From Pseudooceanicola marinus (GTDB lineage Bacteria > Pseudomonadota > Alphaproteobacteria > Rhodobacterales > Rhodobacteraceae): 64,000 bases of DNA. Positions 18,977-28,105 of this stretch are shown piece after piece (the stretch's first letter is position 1; each line of letters opens with the position of its first letter). The DNA is taken from positions 744,001-808,000 of the forward strand of contig NZ_JAIVMC010000001.1 of the NCBI RefSeq assembly GCF_020177265.1, read 5' to 3'. The notes beneath the pieces were generated by a model, which searched no databases, was not told where the DNA came from, and saw nothing but the letters and a program-made list of their open reading frames with translations. The position numbers were made by a program, and so were the translations under genes.

Positions 18977-20089
18977 CTAGCGCAGGAAGGCGCGGAAGCG
19001 GACCAGGGCGAAGGCGAAAAGCCCTGTGCCGATGCCGGCCAGCGCCAGAAGCTGTGGCCAGACCACCGACAGCCCCGCACCGCGGAACAGGATCGCCTGG
19101 GCAAGGATCGCGAAATGGGTGTTGGGGGCGGCCAGCATGATCGTCTGGATCACCTCCGGCATCGACTCGCGCGGGGTCATGGTGCCCGACAGCACCTGCA
19201 TCGGCAGGAAGACCAGCACCAGCAGCAGCCCGAACTGCGGCATCGATCCCGCCACGGTGGCCAGGAAGATCCCGAGCGCCGTGATCGCGTAAAGCTGCAG
19301 CGCCGTGCCAAAGATGAACAGCGGCAGCGACCCGGGGATCGGCACCGCCAGCAGCCCCTCCACCACCACCCAGATCGCCAAGGCCGAGGCCAGCAGCACC
19401 ACTGCCCCCATCGACCAGATCTTGGCCACCATGATCTCGGTCGCGGTCACCGGCATGACCAGCAGGTGTTCCACCGTGCCGTATTCCCGTTCGCGGATCA
19501 GCGCCGCGCCGGTCAGGACGATCCCCAGCATCGTGATCGAGGTGATCACGTCAGAAATCGCGCCGAACCAGCTTTGGCTGAGATTCGGGTTGAAGCGCGC
19601 GCGCAGCACCAGATCGGCGGTCATCTGCGGCGCGTCGCGGTGGCGGCTGAGAAACTCGTTCACCTCGTAGGTGACGATGCTTTGCACGTAGCCGGTGCCG
19701 GTGAAGGCCTGGGTCATCCGCGTGGCATCGACGTTCAGCTGGATCACCGGCTGCCGCCCGGCCAGCAGATCACGCTGGAAATCCGCCGGGATGGTCAGGG
19801 CGAAAGTTTCCAGCCCGGCGTCCATGCGGGCGTCCATCTCGGCGGTGGAGATCATGTTGGGGGCGGTGAAATAGGGCGGATAGAAGGCCCCGGCGATCCG
19901 CGCCGACAGTTGTGACCCGTCCTCGTCGACGATGGCGATGGCCGCCTTGTTCAGCGTCTCGGGCATCGCCTTGGCCGAGGTATAGATCGACAGCGAAAAC
20001 GAATAGACGATCAGGATCAGCAGGATCGGATCGCGCAGCAGACCGCGCAATTCCTTGATGCCGAGATTCCAGACATTGGCCAGCCGCAT
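18977..20089 (-). CDS. ABC-2 type permease (YhhJ-like)
   Basis: 370-residue ABC-2 membrane permease: one N-terminal transmembrane helix, a large extracytoplasmic domain (about 45-170), then five helices with the ABC-2 motif around REREYGTVEHLLVMPVTATE near 200-220. It is the last gene of an operon whose order, adaptor - double ATPase/permease - permease, equals E. coli yhiI-rbbA-yhhJ. It starts three bases after the stop of the RbbA-like gene. Together with the permease half of that protein it would form the membrane channel. Substrate is unknown; export of small amphiphiles or drugs is the family expectation. Confidence 0.88.
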   Translation of the reverse strand: MRLANVWNLGIKELRGLLRDPILLILIVYSFSLSIYTSAKAMPETLNKAAIAIVDEDGSQLSARIAGAFYPPYFTAPNMISTAEMDARMDAGLETFALTIPADFQRDLLAGRQPVIQLNVDATRMTQAFTGTGYVQSIVTYEVNEFLSRHRDAPQMTADLVLRARFNPNLSQSWFGAISDVITSITMLGIVLTGAALIREREYGTVEHLLVMPVTATEIMVAKIWSMGAVVLLASALAIWVVVEGLLAVPIPGSLPLFIFGTALQLYAITALGIFLATVAGSMPQFGLLLVLVFLPMQVLSGTMTPRESMPEVIQTIMLAAPNTHFAILAQAILFRGAGLSVVWPQLLALAGIGTGLFAFALVRFRAFLR

Positions 20090-20092
20090 CGC

Positions 20093-22846
20093 CTATTTCT
20101 CCTGTTTGCGCAGCAGCAGGGTGCTGAGCAGGATCATCGCCGGGCCGATCACCGCCAGCGCCAGAACGTCCGGCCCCAGTGACGTCAGGTCCAGCGCCTT
20201 GGCGAAGACGCCGCGCGCGATGGTGACGAAATAGGAGGCCGGGAAGACCTGGGCGATCACCGCCCCGCCCCCTTCCAGCGAGGACACCGGGTCGATCATG
20301 CCGGAGTACTGCACCGAGGGGATCATGGTCAGCAGCGCCGTGGCGAAGATCGCGGCGATCTGGCTGCGCATGAAGCTGGACATCACAAGGCCGAAGCCGG
20401 TGGAGGCCAGGGTGAACAGCAGCGCCGCCAGCGTCAGCGTCGCAAAGGAGCCGGAGATCGGCACGCCGAAGACGGTGATCGCCGCCACCACCAGCACCAG
20501 GTAGTTGAGCATCGCCACGATCACGTAGGGCAGCTGCTTGCCCAGGATGAACTCCAGCCGGGTCACCGGGGTGACGTAGAGATTGACGATGGAGCCCATC
20601 TCCTTCTCCCGCACCACGCTGAGGGCAGCCAGCATCGCCGGGATCAGCATCAGCAGCAGCGGGATGACCGCCGGCACCATGGCCGAAAGACTGCGCATGT
20701 CGGGATTGTAGCGATAGCGCATTTCCAGGTCGAAGGCGCTGGCCACGGCGGCATCGCCGTAGACCTCCCGCGCCTTTTCCTGAAGATACCAGGCGTGGAT
20801 GCCCTGAACATAGCCGCTGACCGTCTCGGCGCGCATGGGCATGGCGCCATCGATCCAGGCGGCCACGGCCACGTCACGGCCGCGTTCCAGGTCCGCGGCA
20901 AACCCGGGGGGCACCTCGATCGCCAGGCTGATCTCGCCCGTGCGCATCCGCTGGTCCATGTCCGCGTAGCTGGTCAGGTCGGGCTGCTGAAGGAAATAGC
21001 GCGAGCCGGCGATCTGCTGGACGTAGTCACGGCTGGTGACGGTATTGTCCCGGTCCAGCACGGCGAAGGTCAGATCCTCCACATCCATGTTGATGCCATA
21101 GCCCACCACGAACATCAGCAGGACGGAGCCGAGCACGGCCATGGCGGCGCGGATGCGGTCGCGGGCCAGTTCCAGCGCCTCGCGCCGCGCGTAGGAGAAC
21201 ATCCGACGCAGGCTGAAATGGCGCTGCGCCCCGCCCCTCGCGGCATGCAGCGGCAAAGCCTCGGAGGCGTCCTGCGGCGCGGGATCGGCGCCACTGGCGG
21301 TGGTCAGATGGCCGATGAAGGCCTCCTCCAGCGTTTCGGCGCCCGCCCCCTGCCGGATCCCCTCGGGCGTATCGCTGACCAGCACGCGCCCTGCGTGCAT
21401 CAGCGAGATCCGGTCACAGCGCTCCGCCTCGTTCATGAAGTGGGTCGAGATGAAGATCGTCACCCCGTCGCCGCGCGACAGGTCCGACAGGATCTGCCAG
21501 AAATGATCCCGTGCCACCGGGTCCACGCCCGAGGTCGGCTCATCGAGGATCAGGATGTCGGGGGCATGGATCATAGCGGTTGCCAGCGACATGCGTTGAC
21601 GGATCCCGAGGGGCAGCCCATGGGGATAGCTGTCGCCCACGCTTTGCAGATCAAACCGCTGCAGCATCTCTTCGACTCGCGCCGGGATTTCCTCGGGCGG
21701 CAGGGCGTAGAGCTTGCCGTGCAGTTCCAGGTTCTGCCGCACCGTCAGCTCGCGGTAGAGCGAAAAGGCCTGGCTCATGTAGCCGATGCGCCGCCGGGTG
21801 GTCAGATCGCCCGCCTCCAGCGGCTCACCAAACAGCTCGGCCCGGCCCTCGCTGGGGTCCAGCAGGCCGGTCAGCATCTTCATCGTCGTGGTCTTGCCGC
21901 AGCCGTTGGAGCCGAGGAAGCCGAAGATCTCGCCCTTGGGAATGCGAAAGCTGACATCCTCGACGGCGGTGAAATCGCCAAAGCGCATGGTCAGGTGTTC
22001 GGCCTCGATGGCATAGCCCGCCTCGTCGCCCTCGCGCGGCGGGATCGTCACCGCGTGATGCGCGCCCCGCAGCGCCTCCGGCAGCAGGGCGATGAAGGCG
22101 CCGTCCAGATCCGCCTCGCCGGTCCGCTCCAGCAGGGCCTGGGGCGTGCCGGTGGCCAGCACCCGGCCGTCATGCATGGCACAGAGCCAGTCAAAACGCG
22201 CGGCCTCCTCCATGTAGGCGGTGGCGACGATGACGCTCATCCCCGGGCGGCGGGCGCGGATCACGTCGATCAGGTCCCAGAACTGGCGGCGGGACAGCGG
22301 ATCGACGCCCGTGGTCGGCTCATCCAGGATCAACAGGTCCGGGTCGTGGATCAGGGCACAGCACAGGCCCAGCTTCTGCTTCATCCCGCCCGAGAGCTTG
22401 CCCGCCGGGCGATCGCGGAAGGGCGCAAGGCCAGTGGCGCGCAACAGCTCGTCGATGCGCGCCTCGCGTTCGGCGCGGTCATGACCGAAGAGACGGCCGA
22501 AGAAATCCACGTTCTCGAAGACCGACAGCGTGGCGTAAAGGTTCCGGCCAAGCCCTTGAGGCATATAGGCAATCCGCGGGCAAGAGCGGCTGCGATGGGA
22601 CCGCTTGCGCATGTCGCCCTCCAGCACCCGCAGCTGGCCGTCCTGCATCCGGCGGGCGCCGGCGACCAGCGACAGCAGGCTGGATTTGCCCACGCCATCG
22701 GGCCCGATCAGCCCGGCCATGACGCCCGCGGGAATATCCAGGGTGATGTCGCGCAGCGCCTCCGTCCGCCCGTAGGCCAGGCTGACGCCCTGCAGTTGCA
22801 CCACCGGGGGCGACGTCCCCGCGCCCTCCGCCGGGGTCTGGGTCAT
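20093..22846 (-). CDS. rbbA: RbbA-like double ABC ATPase fused to ABC-2 permease
   Basis: 917-residue three-part protein. The first ATPase has Walker [10 protein letters not shown] (48-56), signature [12 protein letters not shown] and Walker [14 protein letters not shown]. The second has [10 protein letters not shown], a degenerate signature ([12 protein letters not shown] in place of LSGGQ) and [13 protein letters not shown]. From about residue 545 an ABC-2 permease with six helices follows ([20 protein letters not shown]). E. coli RbbA has the same layout and nearly the same length and was described as ribosome-associated, but the operon context argues for an exporter. The ATG overlaps the adaptor stop by four bases (ATGA). 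The asymmetry of the two ATPase signatures is notable. Confidence 0.88.
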   Translation of the reverse strand: MTQTPAEGAGTSPPVVQLQGVSLAYGRTEALRDITLDIPAGVMAGLIGPDGVGKSSLLSLVAGARRMQDGQLRVLEGDMRKRSHRSRSCPRIAYMPQGLGRNLYATLSVFENVDFFGRLFGHDRAEREARIDELLRATGLAPFRDRPAGKLSGGMKQKLGLCCALIHDPDLLILDEPTTGVDPLSRRQFWDLIDVIRARRPGMSVIVATAYMEEAARFDWLCAMHDGRVLATGTPQALLERTGEADLDGAFIALLPEALRGAHHAVTIPPREGDEAGYAIEAEHLTMRFGDFTAVEDVSFRIPKGEIFGFLGSNGCGKTTTMKMLTGLLDPSEGRAELFGEPLEAGDLTTRRRIGYMSQAFSLYRELTVRQNLELHGKLYALPPEEIPARVEEMLQRFDLQSVGDSYPHGLPLGIRQRMSLATAMIHAPDILILDEPTSGVDPVARDHFWQILSDLSRGDGVTIFISTHFMNEAERCDRISLMHAGRVLVSDTPEGIRQGAGAETLEEAFIGHLTTASGADPAPQDASEALPLHAARGGAQRHFSLRRMFSYARREALELARDRIRAAMAVLGSVLLMFVVGYGINMDVEDLTFAVLDRDNTVTSRDYVQQIAGSRYFLQQPDLTSYADMDQRMRTGEISLAIEVPPGFAADLERGRDVAVAAWIDGAMPMRAETVSGYVQGIHAWYLQEKAREVYGDAAVASAFDLEMRYRYNPDMRSLSAMVPAVIPLLLMLIPAMLAALSVVREKEMGSIVNLYVTPVTRLEFILGKQLPYVIVAMLNYLVLVVAAITVFGVPISGSFATLTLAALLFTLASTGFGLVMSSFMRSQIAAIFATALLTMIPSVQYSGMIDPVSSLEGGGAVIAQVFPASYFVTIARGVFAKALDLTSLGPDVLALAVIGPAMILLSTLLLRKQEK

Positions 22847-23958
22847 TGCCCGTCCCCGTCGGCCAGGCCGGTGACATCATCGGGGCGGTGGTCGGGCACC
22901 AGGGGCGGCAGGTCGGCGGGCCAGTCGGCCTGCGGATCGACACGCACATAGGTCACGCCCGGCAGGCCAGTCTTCACGAACTCGCTGTATTCGTTCAGCA
23001 GATCCACGTCGACCTTAGCGCGCACGCGGAACATCAGCTTCTCGCGCTCGATCTCGGTCTCGACCGTTTTCGGGGTGAACTGCGCCACGTCCGCGACGAA
23101 GGAAATGGTGGCCGGAACGGAGTAGTTCGGCACCGCATCCAGCAGGATCCGTGCCTCCGTATCCAGGCCGATCCGGCCCGCCTGCGCCGTGGGCAGGAAG
23201 AAGGACATGTAGACGTCGCTCAGATCCACCATGTTGATGACGCGCCCCCCGGCGGCCACGATCTCCCCCTCGCGCGCCACCAGGTACTGCACGCGCCCGT
23301 CACGCGGGGCGACCAGATCATTGTCCTCGATCTGCACCTGTATCAGGTCGATCTGCGCCTGCGCGGCCTCGACGGCGGCCTGGGCATCGACGACAGCGGC
23401 CTGGGCGGAGTTGATTCCCGCCTCGGCAGCGGCGGACTGGGCCTCGGAGGCGGCAATGGCGGCCTTGGCGCTCAGCGCCGCGGCACGGGCACTGTCCAGC
23501 GTCGCATCCGAGACGGTCGCGTTCTGTGCCAGGACCTCGGTGCGTTCGTATTGTTTCTGCGCTGCGTCGTAGGAGGCCTGCGCCTCCTCGATCTGGGCAT
23601 CCGCCGCGCGCTTTTCGGCTTCGGCCTGACGCACCCGGATGCGGGCGCTGTCGACGCTCAGTTCGGTGCGGGTCAGCTGCGCCTCGGCCTGTTTCAATGA
23701 GGCCTCCAGCTGGCGGCTGTCGAGACGCGCCAGCAGCTGCCCCTCGCTGACCAGTTCGCCCTCGTTCACCAGGATTTCCGCGATACGTCCCGGGGCCTTG
23801 GCGGCCACGTCGATCTCCACCGCCTCCAGCCGACCGTTGCCCTGGGCGATGCCGGGCGTGGCATCGGCGCCGTTCAGATCGGTCCACAGGACGTAGGCCA
23901 CGACCGCCGCGACGACGACAAGGCCGGGGATCAGGAATTTCGAGGAAGACTTCGCCAT
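22843..23958 (-). CDS. HlyD-family membrane fusion protein (YhiI-like)
   Basis: 371-residue periplasmic adaptor: one N-terminal transmembrane helix (about 8-25), a biotinyl-lipoyl-like half ([20 protein letters not shown], near 44-63), a long Ala/Gln/Glu-rich coiled coil (about 80-205) and the returning half ([20 protein letters not shown]). It would link the inner-membrane ABC exporter encoded by the next two genes to an outer-membrane channel, which is not in this window. It is the first gene of the operon and overlaps the ATPase gene by four bases. An AAAGGA ribosome site precedes the ATG. Confidence 0.92.
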   Translation of the reverse strand: MAKSSSKFLIPGLVVVAAVVAYVLWTDLNGADATPGIAQGNGRLEAVEIDVAAKAPGRIAEILVNEGELVSEGQLLARLDSRQLEASLKQAEAQLTRTELSVDSARIRVRQAEAEKRAADAQIEEAQASYDAAQKQYERTEVLAQNATVSDATLDSARAAALSAKAAIAASEAQSAAAEAGINSAQAAVVDAQAAVEAAQAQIDLIQVQIEDNDLVAPRDGRVQYLVAREGEIVAAGGRVINMVDLSDVYMSFFLPTAQAGRIGLDTEARILLDAVPNYSVPATISFVADVAQFTPKTVETEIEREKLMFRVRAKVDVDLLNEYSEFVKTGLPGVTYVRVDPQADWPADLPPLVPDHRPDDVTGLADGDGQ

Positions 23959-24084
23959 GGGGGAGATCCTTTGCAGCGCGAGGTAGCCTCAGCCTAGCGC
24001 CTCTGCATTGCAGCATTCAACCGCGCAGGGGGTCGCAGGGGCAGATTTCCGAACCGCGCAGTTCAGCCACTCCCCCGCCTTGCG

Positions 24085-25005
24085 TCACCCCGGCGCCGGC
24101 CGGTCCCCGGCCTCCCAATCGGCCAGCAGCCGGCGCACTTCCCGCAGGAAGATCCGCGCGGCGGACCCCGCCTGCACCGGCCCCAGGGTCATGGCGTAGA
24201 TGTCGAAGATCACCTCGGGCGCCAGGTCCAGCACCTCGAAGCCGGAGGTGTTCTGGAAGTGGATGGTGAACTCATCCGCCAGCGACGCGGTTTCCAGCGC
24301 CTGGCACAGCGGCGGCACCAGGCTGAGGGAATTGACCGTCACCTGGGCGGAGAAATCCACGTCATGGCCCGCCAGCGCCTGGGCCAGCACCTTGCCCACC
24401 GGACCGCGCAGGGTCGACCCCAGCAAAGTGACGCCCGACAGGTCCTCCACCGGGACCGGCCCCGGCCCGGCCAGCGGGCTGCCCGGCGGTACCAGCAGGC
24501 GCAGCCGCCCCTGCCCCAGCCGTTCCAACCGCACATCCTCCGCCTGCACGCGGCCCGCGACGATGCACAGGTCCACCTGCCCCGCGCGCAGCGCCGCCAG
24601 TTGTTGCGCCAGGGTGCCCACGTCCAGCGTCATCGCCAGCCCTGGCAGCGCTTCCAGCGCGTGGGCCACGGCGCGGGGCACGAAATGCGGGGTCAGCATG
24701 TTCACCGTCATCAGCGACAGGGTCTGCCCCTCCCCCTGGCGCAGGGCCTCGATGCGATTCTCCAACCGGGTGACGCCATCGAAGAGAAAGCGGCTCTCGC
24801 CGTAGATCGCGTCGGCCTCCGCCGTGGGCATCACCCGCCCCTTGTCCAGGACGAACAGCGACAACCCCAGCGCCGCCTCGAAATCGCGCAGGTGGCGCGA
24901 CACCGTGGGCTGCGACAAACGCAACGACCGGGCGGCCGCCGAGATGGAGTCGTTTTCATAGACCGCGCAGAAAACCTGCAACCTTTGCAAGGTGATAGGC
25001 CGCAT
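24085..25005 (-). CDS. LysR-family regulator of the TRAP/D-aminoacylase module
   Basis: 306-residue LysR-type regulator. The N-terminal helix-turn-helix is in LQRLQVFCAVYENDSISAAA and RSLRLSQPTVSRHLRDFE; the rest is a periplasmic-binding-like effector domain. It is divergent from the TRAP transporter gene dctM, and the intergenic region contains the palindrome GTTTTT-CC-AAAAAC. It most likely controls the transporter and deacylase in response to their substrate and represses itself. The effector is unknown. Standard length, ATG start. Confidence 0.92.
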   Translation of the reverse strand: MRPITLQRLQVFCAVYENDSISAAARSLRLSQPTVSRHLRDFEAALGLSLFVLDKGRVMPTAEADAIYGESRFLFDGVTRLENRIEALRQGEGQTLSLMTVNMLTPHFVPRAVAHALEALPGLAMTLDVGTLAQQLAALRAGQVDLCIVAGRVQAEDVRLERLGQGRLRLLVPPGSPLAGPGPVPVEDLSGVTLLGSTLRGPVGKVLAQALAGHDVDFSAQVTVNSLSLVPPLCQALETASLADEFTIHFQNTSGFEVLDLAPEVIFDIYAMTLGPVQAGSAARIFLREVRRLLADWEAGDRPAPG

Positions 25006-25026
25006 ACCCTGGCGCCTCCTAAAGAT

Positions 25027-25040
25027 GTTTTTCCAAAAAC
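25027..25040. promoter_or_regulatory. Candidate LysR operator
   Basis: GTTTTTCCAAAAAC is a perfect palindrome with six-base arms and a two-base centre, 22 bases from the lysR start and in front of dctM. It contains the T-N11-A spacing expected of LysR sites. Confidence 0.55.
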
Positions 25041-25188
25041 CTATAGAAGAACACTATGGGTGCTCCAAATCTTTTCTATTTTCCGGGCGGCATTGCTGGG
25101 CAAGCGTATGGTCCAGACAGAGGGCGCCGGCAGAGCGCCCGAAACGCGCCCCGCAATCACCGGGGCCAGGGAACGACAGGGACGCGAC

Positions 25189-26475
25189 GTGCCAGCCGCC
25201 ATCATACTCGCCTTCACCACGCTTGCGCTGCTTGCGGGATCGGCCATCGCCTATGTCATTGGCGCCTCGGCGATCCTGACCTTCATCGCCGCCGGGCGCG
25301 AGAGCTTCATGGCGGTGCTGCCCCAGCGCCTGTTCAGCCAGCTGGACAGCTTCGCCTTTCTCGCCATGCCGCTCTTCATCTTCGCGGGCGACCTGATGAA
25401 CCGGGGCGGGCTGGCCTCGGCGCTGATCGACTTCTGCATGAGCTTCCTCGGGCGCCTGAAGGGGGGCCTGGGCCATGTGAACGTGGCAACTTCAGTCTTC
25501 TTCGCGGGGGTCTCGGGGTCGGCGGTCAGCGACGCCGCGGCACTTGGCAACTCGCTGGTGCCGGAGATGCGCCGCCGGGGCTATTCGCTCGACTATGCCG
25601 CCGCCATCACCGGGGCCTCCTCGATCATCGGGCCGATCATCCCGCCCAGCTCGATCCTGATCTTCTACGGCGCCCTGATGGAAACCAATGTCACCACGCT
25701 CTTTGCCGCCGGGATCGTGCCGGGCCTCTTGCTGGCGGCGATGCTGATGGCGATGAACGCCTTCTACGCCTGGCGCGACGACCATCCCGGCGGTCGCGAT
25801 GCCGAGGTGCCGCGCTTCTTCCCCTCGCTGATCCGTGCGCTTCCGGCGATGCTTCTGCCGGTGATCATCCTGGGCGGCACGCTCTTCGGCTTCATGACCC
25901 CGGCCGAGGCGGCAGCGGTGGCGGTGATCGCGGCGCTGGTCATCGGCCTGGGCTACGGCAAGCTGGGCTGGCGCGACATCGGTGCCAGCCTGGAACGGAC
26001 CGGGGTGATGCTGGGCGGGCTTTTCATCATCCTCTGCGCCATCTCGACCTTCAGCTACCTGGCCGCCCTGCTGCAATGGCCGCAGGCGATTCAGGCTGTG
26101 ATCGAGGGCTGGGGCCTGGGCCCGATCCAGTACCTGATCCTGATCAACGTGATCTTCCTCTGCGCCGGCATGGTGATGGACGTGAAGGCCGCCGTCGCCC
26201 TTTTCGCTCCGATCTTCGTTCCCGTGGCCCTGGCCATGGGCGTGGATCCCGTCCACCTCGGCATCGTCATCTGTTTCAACATCACCATCGGGCTGCTTTC
26301 GCCGCCCCTTGGCGGTGTCCTGCTGATCCTCGCGACCACGGTAAAGATGGACTACTGGCGCCTGATGCGTGCCACCTTCCCCTTCTTCCTGGCCGAGGTC
26401 GTGTTGCTGATCGTGCTGACCTACATGCCCGATCTGACCCTGGCCCTGCCCCGCGCCCTGGGGCTGGCCCAATAA
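25189..26475 (+). CDS. TRAP transporter large permease (DctM)
   Basis: 428-residue TRAP large subunit with about 12 transmembrane segments, the ion-coupled transport channel. Typical segments are LFSQLDSFAFLAMPLFIFAG, ASIMG-type LVPEMRRRGYS, and GASSIIGPIIPPSSILIFYG. I choose the GTG at 25189 because it starts just before the first helix and gives the usual family length. An ATG at 25108 would add 27 hydrophilic residues. It is the first gene of an M-P-Q-deacylase operon, an inverted order compared with the common P-Q-M. Expression is probably under the divergent LysR. Confidence 0.88.
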   Translation: MPAAIILAFTTLALLAGSAIAYVIGASAILTFIAAGRESFMAVLPQRLFSQLDSFAFLAMPLFIFAGDLMNRGGLASALIDFCMSFLGRLKGGLGHVNVATSVFFAGVSGSAVSDAAALGNSLVPEMRRRGYSLDYAAAITGASSIIGPIIPPSSILIFYGALMETNVTTLFAAGIVPGLLLAAMLMAMNAFYAWRDDHPGGRDAEVPRFFPSLIRALPAMLLPVIILGGTLFGFMTPAEAAAVAVIAALVIGLGYGKLGWRDIGASLERTGVMLGGLFIILCAISTFSYLAALLQWPQAIQAVIEGWGLGPIQYLILINVIFLCAGMVMDVKAAVALFAPIFVPVALAMGVDPVHLGIVICFNITIGLLSPPLGGVLLILATTVKMDYWRLMRATFPFFLAEVVLLIVLTYMPDLTLALPRALGLAQ

Positions 26476-26534
26476 GCCTGAAAAACCGATCTCCCAACAT
26501 CGCAACAAACCAAAGACCAACAGAGGAGCCTACA

Positions 26535-27518
26535 ATGACCTTTTTCAAAGCCACTCTCGGCGCCAGCGTCCTGGCCCTGATCGCCGCCACTGCCCAGGCC
26601 AGCGAAGTGAAGATCGCCATGAACGGCGTCGACGATCCCGAAACCAATGCCGAGGCGGCCTTCGCCCATGGCTTCGCCGATGCGCTGGAGGGCAGTGAGT
26701 TCGACGTCTCTATCTTCCCCTCGGGCACCCTGGGCTCCGAGGATGAACGCTTCGACCAGGTGGCCCAGGGCCTGGTGGAGGTGAACCTGGCGACGGTGTC
26801 CACCACCTACGGCATGTCGCCTCTGGTCAAGGGCGTGGCCCTGCCCTTCTTCTTCGCCGACAACGAGGAATTCGACGCGATCATCAACGACACCGCCATC
26901 CTGGAGGAGATGAACGCACCGCTGGTCGAGAACGGCGTGCGCATCGTCGGCTTCAACTACATCGGCTCCTCCATCGGGATCCACAACGCCAAGAAGCCCA
27001 TCGCCACGGTCGAGGACATGAGCGACCTTCGCTTCCGCGCTCTGAACAAGGAACAGCTGGCCTTCCAGGAAGCTCTGGGCGCCACCGGCACCATCGTCGC
27101 CTGGTCGGAAGTGGCCAATGCCATCCAGACCGGCGTCGCCGACGGCTACTTCAACGCGCCCAACAGCGCCATCCGCACGGGCCACACCGATTTCCTGACC
27201 CATTTCACCCCCGCCGGCATCTCCCCCTCGACCCGCGTCGCGCTGATCTCCGAAGATTGGTACGCCAGCCTGTCGGAAGAGGAGAAGACCGAGATCGACG
27301 CCGCCATCGACGCGGGCATCGAGGCCAACCGCGCCTGGGTCGCCGACTGGTCCGTGTCGGTGCGCGAAAAGCACGAAGGCCTGGGCGTGACCTACACCGA
27401 GCTGGCCGAGGGCGAGCGCGAGAAGATGGCCGACCTGTCGGAAACCGTCTGGGAAAGCACCATGACGGCTGAGGACCTGGCGGCCTGGAAAGACGCCAAG
27501 GCCACGGTCACCGAGTAA
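26535..27518 (+). CDS. TRAP transporter solute-binding protein (DctP)
   Basis: 327-residue periplasmic binding protein of the DctP family. The signal peptide (1-22, ending AQA) is followed by the binding domain with TLGSEDERFDQVAQGLVEVN and the conserved arginine in MSDLRFRALN, which in this family usually clamps a carboxylate of the ligand. It would deliver substrate to the DctQ/DctM channel. Given the adjacent N-acyl-D-amino-acid deacylase, an acylated D-amino acid is a reasonable ligand guess. AGAGGAGCC precedes the ATG. Sixty bases separate it from dctM. Confidence 0.92.
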   Translation: MTFFKATLGASVLALIAATAQASEVKIAMNGVDDPETNAEAAFAHGFADALEGSEFDVSIFPSGTLGSEDERFDQVAQGLVEVNLATVSTTYGMSPLVKGVALPFFFADNEEFDAIINDTAILEEMNAPLVENGVRIVGFNYIGSSIGIHNAKKPIATVEDMSDLRFRALNKEQLAFQEALGATGTIVAWSEVANAIQTGVADGYFNAPNSAIRTGHTDFLTHFTPAGISPSTRVALISEDWYASLSEEEKTEIDAAIDAGIEANRAWVADWSVSVREKHEGLGVTYTELAEGEREKMADLSETVWESTMTAEDLAAWKDAKATVTE

Positions 27519-27543
27519 GCGACAACGAAAGAGGACGGCTCCC

Positions 27544-28077
27544 ATGCAGAAAACGGCGCGTGTCATGATCGGGATCTCCAACGGGCTGGACCGTGTCGCC
27601 ACGGTCCTGTCGGGGATCGCCATCGTCGTGCTCGTGGGGGCCGTCATGTTGCAGGTGGTGGCGCGCTACATCTTCCAGCAGCCCCCCGCCTGGACCGAGG
27701 AACTGGCGCGCTACGCGATGATCTGGGCGGGCCTGCTGGGCGCCACCATGAGCTTCAAGCGGCGGTTCGACCCGGCCCTGTTCAACGGCACCACCACGAC
27801 GAAGGGCCTGCTGGCCGTCGCCGCCGAGATCATGAAATCGGCGGTGGTGTTGATCTACCTGCTGCCGATCCTGTGGCACGTATTCTACGGCCCCGGCATG
27901 AACCCCGCGCGCGGTTTCCTGCTGCGCCACAGCCGGTCGATGGCCGATGCCCTGCCCTTCTCCACCGTCTGGGTCGCCGTGGCCGTGCCGCTGATGATCC
28001 TCTTCACCCTGTTCCACCTTGTCGCACGCTGGTGCGGCGAGGATGGGCCGCCGCAGCCGGACAACGACGCGACGTAA
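27544..28077 (+). CDS. TRAP transporter small permease (DctQ)
   Basis: 177-residue TRAP small subunit with four predicted transmembrane helices. It contains the family segment WTEELARYAMIWAGLLGATM at about 56-75 that follows the first periplasmic loop. It pairs with DctM to form the membrane complex. It sits third in the operon, 25 bases after the binding protein and 28 before the deacylase. AAGAGGAC precedes the ATG. Sequence is otherwise ordinary for the family. Confidence 0.9.
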   Translation: MQKTARVMIGISNGLDRVATVLSGIAIVVLVGAVMLQVVARYIFQQPPAWTEELARYAMIWAGLLGATMSFKRRFDPALFNGTTTTKGLLAVAAEIMKSAVVLIYLLPILWHVFYGPGMNPARGFLLRHSRSMADALPFSTVWVAVAVPLMILFTLFHLVARWCGEDGPPQPDNDAT

Positions 28078-28105
28078 TTCCCCAATCCTTTCAAGGAGTT
28101 TCTCC

